Positions 59,107 to 64,000 of a stretch of DNA of 64,000 nucleotides are shown piece after piece. The DNA is from Pseudomonas sp. SDI (GTDB lineage Bacteria; Pseudomonadota; Gammaproteobacteria; Pseudomonadales; Pseudomonadaceae), in assembly GCF_003105155.1 (NCBI RefSeq), contig NZ_QETK01000007.1, forward strand, positions 1-64,000. The letters are read 5' to 3'. Below the pieces are notes generated by a model. That model was not told the origin of the DNA, searched no databases, and saw nothing but the letters and a program-made list of their open reading frames with translations. Made by a program: the position numbers and the translations under genes. Numbering within the stretch: the stretch's first letter is position 1; each line of letters starts with the position of its first letter.

Positions 59107-59606
59107 CCGACCACCCCAACCAGGTGCCTGCGCAGAACGTTCCGCCTTCGGTCTGGCGCAACCCCTGGCATTTCCTGGCCTTCGGCTTCGGCTCGGGCAC
59201 CTTGCCCAAGGCGCCGGGGACCTGGGGTTCGCTGGTGGCCTTGCCGTTCATTCCGCTGTGGCAGATGCTGCCGGACTGGGGCTACTGGCTAATGCTCGGG
59301 CTGACCATGCTGTTCGGCTTCTGGCTGTGTGGCAAGGTCGCCGACGATCTGCGCGTGCACGATCACGAGGGCATCGTCTGGGACGAGATGGTCGGCATGT
59401 GGATAACCCTCTGGCTGGTGCCGGAAGGTTGGCTATGGTTGTTGGCCGGGTTCCTGATGTTCCGCTTCTTCGACATCCTCAAGCCCTGGCCAATCCGCTG
59501 GGTCGACCGCCATGTGCACGGTGGTGTCGGCATCATGCTCGACGATGTGCTGGCCGGCGTGTTCGCCTGGCTGGGCATGCAAGTGCTGGTATGGAGCTTC
59601 ACTTAA
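59103..59606 (+). CDS. pgpA: Phosphatidylglycerophosphatase A
   Basis: Dephosphorylates phosphatidylglycerol phosphate at the inner membrane. 167 residues from GTG 59103, overlapping the thiL stop. Family blocks are FGSGTLPKAPGTWGSLVALP near the start and HDHEGIVWDEMVGMWITLWLVP (catalytic acidic region). RFFDILKPWPIRWVDRHVHGGVGIMLDDVLAG is also present. Three to four membrane segments. It is followed after 12 bases by the periplasmic protein gene. Confidence 0.95.
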   Translation: MTDHPNQVPAQNVPPSVWRNPWHFLAFGFGSGTLPKAPGTWGSLVALPFIPLWQMLPDWGYWLMLGLTMLFGFWLCGKVADDLRVHDHEGIVWDEMVGMWITLWLVPEGWLWLLAGFLMFRFFDILKPWPIRWVDRHVHGGVGIMLDDVLAGVFAWLGMQVLVWSFT

Positions 59607-59618
59607 CGGAGGCGCACG

Positions 59619-60374
59619 ATGCATGGATGGCGAGTGGTCCTGATGGTGCTGGCGCTGGTGGCCGGCGCTGTGCGTATTGCCGAGGCGGCCGAAGCGCCGA
59701 AGCAGGTGCGTCTGGCGAGCGAACGCTGGGAGGATTACACCAATGCCGACGGCAGCGGCATGGCCTGGGACATTCTGCGCAAGGTGTTCGAACCGGCCGG
59801 CGTCCGCGTACAGGTGCTCAGCGTGCCTTACAGCCGTGCGGTGGGCCTGGTCAAGCGCGGTGAGGCCGACGCCTGGGTCGGCTCGTACCACGAGGAAAGC
59901 AGCGACTACCTCTACCCGCGCTGGCACTTCGATACCGATCACATCTATGCGTTGGGGCTGCTCGGCAAGCCGCCGCTAACCCGCGACAACCTTGGCCAGT
60001 TCAAGCTTTCCTGGGTTCGCGGCTACGACTATCAGCGCTATCTGCCGCACGTTGGCGAGTACCGCGAAGTGCAGCGCCGCGAAGGCATCCTACCGATGCT
60101 CGAGCGCGGCCGCGTCGATTTCTACATCGATGCCCAGACCGAGGTCGACTATGTCCTCGGCCAGGCAGGCGATGCCGAACGCGGCAAATTCCGCCGTACG
60201 CACATCGCCGAGCTGCCGCTCTACCTGGCCTTTGGCAAAACCGACAAGGGCCGTGCCCTGAAGGACATATTCGATCAGCGCATGACCGCCCTGGTCGCCA
60301 GCGGCGAGCTACGCGCCATCTTTGCCCAGTGGCAACAACCTTATCCATTTGGCGAGGCTGGCAAGCACCCTTAG
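59619..60374 (+). CDS. Orphan periplasmic solute-binding protein, family 3-like
   Basis: 251 residues. The signal peptide is about 1-25 ([23 protein letters not shown]), followed by [34 protein letters not shown], a classical ligand-binding opening. The C-terminal part has [25 protein letters not shown] and [22 protein letters not shown], also typical. No permease or ATPase gene is adjacent, so it may be a sensor or part of a dispersed system. Ligand unknown. Confidence 0.8.
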   Translation: MHGWRVVLMVLALVAGAVRIAEAAEAPKQVRLASERWEDYTNADGSGMAWDILRKVFEPAGVRVQVLSVPYSRAVGLVKRGEADAWVGSYHEESSDYLYPRWHFDTDHIYALGLLGKPPLTRDNLGQFKLSWVRGYDYQRYLPHVGEYREVQRREGILPMLERGRVDFYIDAQTEVDYVLGQAGDAERGKFRRTHIAELPLYLAFGKTDKGRALKDIFDQRMTALVASGELRAIFAQWQQPYPFGEAGKHP

Positions 60375-60487
60375 CCGTGATCGAACTTCTCGATCTATTT
60401 GTCCAAGAATTCGGCATAAGCACCTGTGCGACGACGCTGGTACAATCCGCTCCACTGAAAACCCAAGTTATTTATCAGGAGCACACG

Positions 60488-61105
60488 GTGCCCGTCGTCT
60501 TTGTTGCCGCTTCAAAGCTGCCTACACCCTTTGCCACTTTCACCATGCATGGTTTTCTCGACGAAGCCACAGGCCGTGAGCACCTTGTGCTCAGCCTGGG
60601 TGACGTGGCCGATGGTGAGCCGGTGCTGGGGCGCCTGCATTCCGAATGCCTGACCGGTGATGCGCTGTTCAGCCAGCGCTGCGACTGCGGTTCGCAGCTC
60701 GAAGCGGCGTTGCAGGCGATTGCCCGCGAAGGTCGTGGCGTGCTGCTGTACCTGCGTCAGGAAGGCCGTGGTATTGGCCTGTTGAACAAGATCCGGGCCT
60801 ATGAGCTGCAGGATGGTGGCGCCGACACCGTCGAGGCCAACGAGCGCCTGGGCTTTGCCGCCGACCAGCGTGACTATGGCATGTGCCAGCCGATGCTCGA
60901 ACACCTCGGGGTGAAATCGCTGCGCTTGATGACCAACAACCCGCGCAAGGTCAAAGCCCTGACCGGCATGGGGATCCCGGTTGCCGAGCGGGTGCCGCTG
61001 CACACCGGGCACAACCCGCACAACAAGCACTACCTGGCCACCAAGGCCGGCAAGCTCGGCCACATGATGGGCAACGAGCACCAGGGCGAGGCTGGTCGGG
61101 CGTGA
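60488..61105 (+). CDS. ribA: GTP cyclohydrolase II
   Basis: First step of riboflavin synthesis. GTG 60488 gives 205 residues with AGGAG about seven bases upstream; the longer frame is discarded. Zinc ligands C54, C65 and C67 are present ([19 protein letters not shown]). Next comes the [19 protein letters not shown] catalytic block and the C-terminal [24 protein letters not shown]. It complements the degenerate half of RibBA. The stop overlaps the next gene's GTG. Confidence 0.96.
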   Translation: MPVVFVAASKLPTPFATFTMHGFLDEATGREHLVLSLGDVADGEPVLGRLHSECLTGDALFSQRCDCGSQLEAALQAIAREGRGVLLYLRQEGRGIGLLNKIRAYELQDGGADTVEANERLGFAADQRDYGMCQPMLEHLGVKSLRLMTNNPRKVKALTGMGIPVAERVPLHTGHNPHNKHYLATKAGKLGHMMGNEHQGEAGRA

Positions 61106-61521
61106 CCCGCGGACAAGTGCGTCGCCGCCTGTTCATGGCGTGGCTGCAATACCTGGTCGTGGCGCTGGCGCCGCTGCTGGTGTTTTCCTGGGCATTCGGC
61201 GGTGGTGAGCCGCTGGTGCCGATCCTGGCCATGCCGCTGTTCATCGCCGGTATCGCCACCATGTTCCTCAGCCTGCCGCGTTTCGGCGCGTTCAAGCGCG
61301 CCCTGATCGCCACCCATAAGGCGCTCGATACTGAACAGGAGCCGGCCGCCTGGATCGAACTGGCGCGGGTTCGGCGTATCGGCATGACCTTCGCCTGCTT
61401 CCCGGCCTGGGTGGCCGCGCTGTCGGTGCTGGTCGGCCTGGAAGTGGTGCCGCAGATGCTGATGGCGCTGTCCAGTGTGGTCGTGCTCTACCTTTACCGC
61501 ATCCCTCGCCAGCTGGGCTGA
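61102..61521 (+). CDS. Small membrane protein of unknown function
   Basis: 139 residues from GTG 61102, which overlaps the ribA stop (GTGA). Two hydrophobic segments near the start (about 12-32 and 38-58) and two near the end (about 92-112 and 115-132) flank a cytoplasmic-looking loop ([35 protein letters not shown]). I do not recognise it. Its coupling to ribA may be only operon layout. It ends before an inverted REP pair. Confidence 0.75.
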   Translation: MTRGQVRRRLFMAWLQYLVVALAPLLVFSWAFGGGEPLVPILAMPLFIAGIATMFLSLPRFGAFKRALIATHKALDTEQEPAAWIELARVRRIGMTFACFPAWVAALSVLVGLEVVPQMLMALSSVVVLYLYRIPRQLG

Positions 61522-61590
61522 TGCGTGCCGCCGGGCCAGCGCGACCCGCTCAAGCGGCGGGGTATCCCGCTGTTCAGCACCGACGCGCAT

Positions 61591-61667
61591 TGCTATCGCG
61601 GGGCGAGCCCGCTCCCACAGGCGATCTCAGAGCTCTTGTGGGAGCGGGCTCATCCCGCGATGAGGCC
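61591..61667. repeat. Inverted pair of REP elements (BIME-like)
   Basis: Two REPs face each other: left, CTATCGCGGGGCGAGCCCGC around 61593-61612 plus TCCCACAG, and right, TTGTGGGAGCGGGCTCATCC around 61636-61655 plus CGCGATGAGGCC. They are inverse copies of about 28-32 bases with few mismatches. They lie between the membrane-protein gene (+) and dxs (-), so transcription from both sides converges here. Confidence 0.85.
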
Positions 61668-63566
61668 TTAGAGGCCGAGTAGTTGCATGCGCTGGCGCAC
61701 CGCCGCCTCGATGCCGGCTTCGTCGAGCCCGCATTCGGCGAGCATCTGCGCCGGCTTGGCGTGCTCCACGTAGATGTCCGGCAAGCCCAGGTGCAGCAAC
61801 GGCTTGAGCACGGCTTCACGGGCCAGGAATTCGCCGACCGCAGCACCGGCGCCACCCATGATGGCGTTTTCTTCGACCGTCACCAGCAGCGCGTGCTGGG
61901 CAGCCAGTTCGCGCACCAGCGCTTCGTCCAGCGGCTTGACGAAACGCATGTCGACCACCGTCGCATCCAGCGTCTCGCCAACTTTCAGCGCCTCGGCCAG
62001 TTGCACGCCGAACACCAGCAGGGCGACCTTGCTGCCCTGGCGGCGGACCACGCCCTTGCCGATTTCCAGCGGTTCGAGAGCGCTCTCGATCAGTGCATTC
62101 GGCCCGCTACCACGCGGGTAGCGCACCGCTGCCGGGCCGTTGAACAGGTGGCCGGTGGTGAGCATCTTGCGCAGCTCGTTCTCGTCGCTCGGGGTCATCA
62201 CCAGCATGCCGGGGATGCAGCGCAGGAACGACAGGTCGAAACTGCCCGCATGGGTCGGGCCGTCTTCGCCGACCAGGCCGGCGCGGTCGATGGCGAACAG
62301 CACATCGAGGTTCTGCACCGCGACGTCGTGGATCAGTTGATCGTAGGCGCGTTGCAGGAAGGTCGAATAGATCGCCACCACCGGTTTGGAACCCTCGCAG
62401 GCCATGCCGGCGGCCAGGGTGACCGCGTGCTGCTCGGCAATCGCCACGTCAAAGTAGCGTTGCGGGTAGCGTTCGCTGAAGGCGACCAGGTCGGAACCTT
62501 CCTTCATGGCCGGGGTAATCCCGACCAGCCGCTGATCGGCGGCCGCCATGTCGCATAGCCATTGACCGAACACGGCGGAATACTTCGGCCCGCCGGCTTT
62601 TTTCGGCGCAGCGGCCGGTTTATCCACAGGTTCAAGCTTGGTGATCGCGTGGTAGCCAATCGGGTCGGCTTCGGCCGGGGCGAAGCCCTTGCCCTTTTTG
62701 GTCACCACGTGGAGGAACTGCGGGCCCTTGAGGTCGCGCATGTTGCGCAGGGTGGCGATCAGGGTCGGCAGGTCGTGGCCGTCGATCGGACCGATGTAGT
62801 TCCAGCCGAGCTCTTCGAACAGGGTGCCGGGGACCAGCATGCCCTTGGCATATTCCTCGGTGCGACGGGCAATTTCCCAGGCACCGGGCAGGCGCGAAAG
62901 GACCTTCTTGCTGCCTTCGCGCATGCTTGCGTAGGTGCGGCTGGAGAGGATCTTGGCCAGGTAGTTGGACAGGCCGCCGACATTGCGCGAAATCGACATG
63001 TCGTTGTCGTTGAGGATCACCAGCATGTCGGCGTTGACTTCCTGGGCGTGGTTCAACGCCTCGAATGCCATGCCGGCGGTGAGCGCGCCGTCGCCGATCA
63101 CGGCGATCGACTTGCGTGCCTCGTTGTGCAGGCGGGCGGCAATGGCCATGCCCAGCGCAGCGCTGATCGAGGTGCTCGAGTGACCGACGCCGAAGGTGTC
63201 GTATTCGCTCTCGGCGCGCCGTGGGAAGGCGGCGAGGCCGTCCTTCTGGCGCAGGCTGTTCATGCGCTGGCGGCGACCGGTGAGGATCTTGTGCGGATAG
63301 GCCTGGTGCCCGACGTCCCAGACCAGACGGTCGTCCGGGGTATCGAAGACGTAATGCAGGGCAATCGTCAGCTCGATGACGCCCAGGCCGGCACCGAAGT
63401 GCCCGCCGGTCTGGCCAACGGTATAGAGCAGCTCCTGGCGCAGTTCGTCGGCCAGGCTCTCGAGGTCGGCTTCGGCCAGACGACGCAGGCCGACTGGCGT
63501 TTCGGCACGGTCAAGCAGCGGCGTGACCGGGCGTTCGCGGGGGATCTCTTGAAACGTCGTTGGCAT
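61668..63566 (-). CDS. dxs: 1-deoxy-D-xylulose-5-phosphate synthase
   Basis: First enzyme of the MEP isoprenoid pathway; uses TPP. The 632-residue protein has the family start-up region [40 protein letters not shown] (about 55-94) with catalytic His residues. The TPP motif is [17 protein letters not shown]...[13 protein letters not shown]. The C-terminal transketolase block [19 protein letters not shown]-like [15 protein letters not shown] and [21 protein letters not shown] follows. It is downstream of ispA on the same strand, 98 bases apart. Confidence 0.97.
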   Translation of the reverse strand: MPTTFQEIPRERPVTPLLDRAETPVGLRRLAEADLESLADELRQELLYTVGQTGGHFGAGLGVIELTIALHYVFDTPDDRLVWDVGHQAYPHKILTGRRQRMNSLRQKDGLAAFPRRAESEYDTFGVGHSSTSISAALGMAIAARLHNEARKSIAVIGDGALTAGMAFEALNHAQEVNADMLVILNDNDMSISRNVGGLSNYLAKILSSRTYASMREGSKKVLSRLPGAWEIARRTEEYAKGMLVPGTLFEELGWNYIGPIDGHDLPTLIATLRNMRDLKGPQFLHVVTKKGKGFAPAEADPIGYHAITKLEPVDKPAAAPKKAGGPKYSAVFGQWLCDMAAADQRLVGITPAMKEGSDLVAFSERYPQRYFDVAIAEQHAVTLAAGMACEGSKPVVAIYSTFLQRAYDQLIHDVAVQNLDVLFAIDRAGLVGEDGPTHAGSFDLSFLRCIPGMLVMTPSDENELRKMLTTGHLFNGPAAVRYPRGSGPNALIESALEPLEIGKGVVRRQGSKVALLVFGVQLAEALKVGETLDATVVDMRFVKPLDEALVRELAAQHALLVTVEENAIMGGAGAAVGEFLAREAVLKPLLHLGLPDIYVEHAKPAQMLAECGLDEAGIEAAVRQRMQLLGL

Positions 63567-63664
63567 CAGGCGAATCGTTATAGTGTGAAGACGCGGCAGT
63601 TTACCTTATTGCGGTAGGGGCTGCCCATTTGAGGTCGGTGCTGCTGCTATCGCGGACCCAGCGA

Positions 63665-64000
63665 TCAGTTCTTGCGTTCGACGATGTACCGGGCCAACGC
63701 CCGCAGCGGCTCGGCCGCTTCGCCGAAACCCTGCAAAGCCGTCAACGCCTGGTCGCGCAGCTCCAGTGCATAGGCTTTGGCCGCCTCCAGCCCGAGCAAT
63801 GCCGGGTAGGTCGGTTTGTCGCGGGCGATGTCGGCGCCCTGGCGTTTGCCCAGGGTTTCGGTATCGCTCTCGACGTCGAGAATGTCGTCCTGTACCTGGA
63901 ACGCCAGGCCTATCGCCTGGGCGTACTGCTGCAGCGCGGCCAGGTCGGCGGCCGTGGCGCGGGCACTGGCCAGCGCGCCGAGCTTGACGCTGGCTTCGAT
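63665..64000 (-). CDS. ispA: Farnesyl diphosphate synthase (C-terminal part, window edge)
   Basis: The minus-strand frame from base 64000 is open to TGA at 63667-63665 and gives 111 residues ending ALARYIVERKN. It includes the second aspartate-rich motif QVQDDILDVESDTETLGKRQGAD and DKPTYPALLGLEAAK, hallmarks of short-chain prenyl transferases. The N-terminal part lies outside the window. It is directly upstream of dxs, the usual xseB-ispA-dxs order of gamma-proteobacteria. Confidence 0.95.
   Translation of the reverse strand: MEASVKLGALASARATAADLAALQQYAQAIGLAFQVQDDILDVESDTETLGKRQGADIARDKPTYPALLGLEAAKAYALELRDQALTALQGFGEAAEPLRALARYIVERKN

Overview
The window is a stretch of Pseudomonas chromosome. 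The layout and proteins fit the P. putida side of the genus. Supporting points are the gene order rplQ-catalase-bacterioferritin-uvrA-MFS-ssb, an OprG/OmpW gene next to a DUF2796/ABC/DUF3299 operon, the nrdR-ribD-ribE-ribBA-ribH-nusB-thiL-pgpA run, a TTG-started rpoC, and Pseudomonas-type REP elements. The genus is secure; the species group is inference. I see no prophage, insertion sequence, CRISPR array or integron.

Bases 1-31500 are the main transcription and translation superlocus, all on the + strand: tuf (5' cut by the window edge), tRNA-Trp, secE, nusG, rplKAJL, rpoBC, rpsLG-fusA-tuf, the S10 cluster (rpsJ to rpsN), the spc cluster (rpsH to rpmJ) and the alpha cluster (rpsM to rplQ). 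The two tuf copies are almost identical. In E. coli much of S10-spc-alpha is read through. Here intrinsic terminators and sigma70-like promoters sit against or on top of each other at the tuf/rpsJ, rpsN/rpsH and rpmJ/rpsM junctions, splitting the cluster into separate units. Structured leaders or hairpins lie before rplJ, in rplL-rpoB, in rpoB-rpoC and in rpoC-rpsL.

Bases 31500-39700 hold a monofunctional catalase, a bacterioferritin lacking the haem-ligand methionine, uvrA (-), a YajR-like MFS transporter with a C-terminal domain, ssb, and a type I asparaginase (-). Bases 39700-45000 hold an AgcS amino-acid:cation symporter with a divergent HTH regulator, then a (-) cluster of an Fe(II)/2-oxoglutarate oxygenase, a TauE/SafE permease and an alpha/beta hydrolase. 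That trio is the least explained part of the window.

Bases 45000-53600 hold an RmlD-like protein that has lost its catalytic Tyr/Lys, overlapping an intact GalE-like epimerase. Next come OmpW/OprG with an ANR-like box and a four-gene operon (His-rich DUF2796 protein, ABC ATPase, ABC permease, DUF3299 protein) with a Zur-like half-site. A small unknown gene, a YbbN/CnoX thioredoxin-TPR protein, a lysine-methyltransferase-like enzyme and a YbaY-like lipoprotein follow.

Bases 53600-64000 carry riboflavin, thiamine and isoprenoid precursor genes: nrdR, ribD, ribE, ribBA (degenerate GTP cyclohydrolase half), ribH, nusB, thiL, pgpA, an orphan periplasmic binding protein, the true ribA, a membrane protein, an inverted REP pair, dxs (-) and the 3' part of ispA (-). 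Here ribD, ribE, ribBA and ribH supply riboflavin from the products of RibA, while thiL, dxs and ispA serve TPP use and isoprenoid synthesis.

Most of the window is conserved core genome. The items worth a second look are mainly regulatory architecture and a few degenerate or orphan enzymes; I do not see clear evidence of a wholly new system. No gap between genes exceeds 300 bases.
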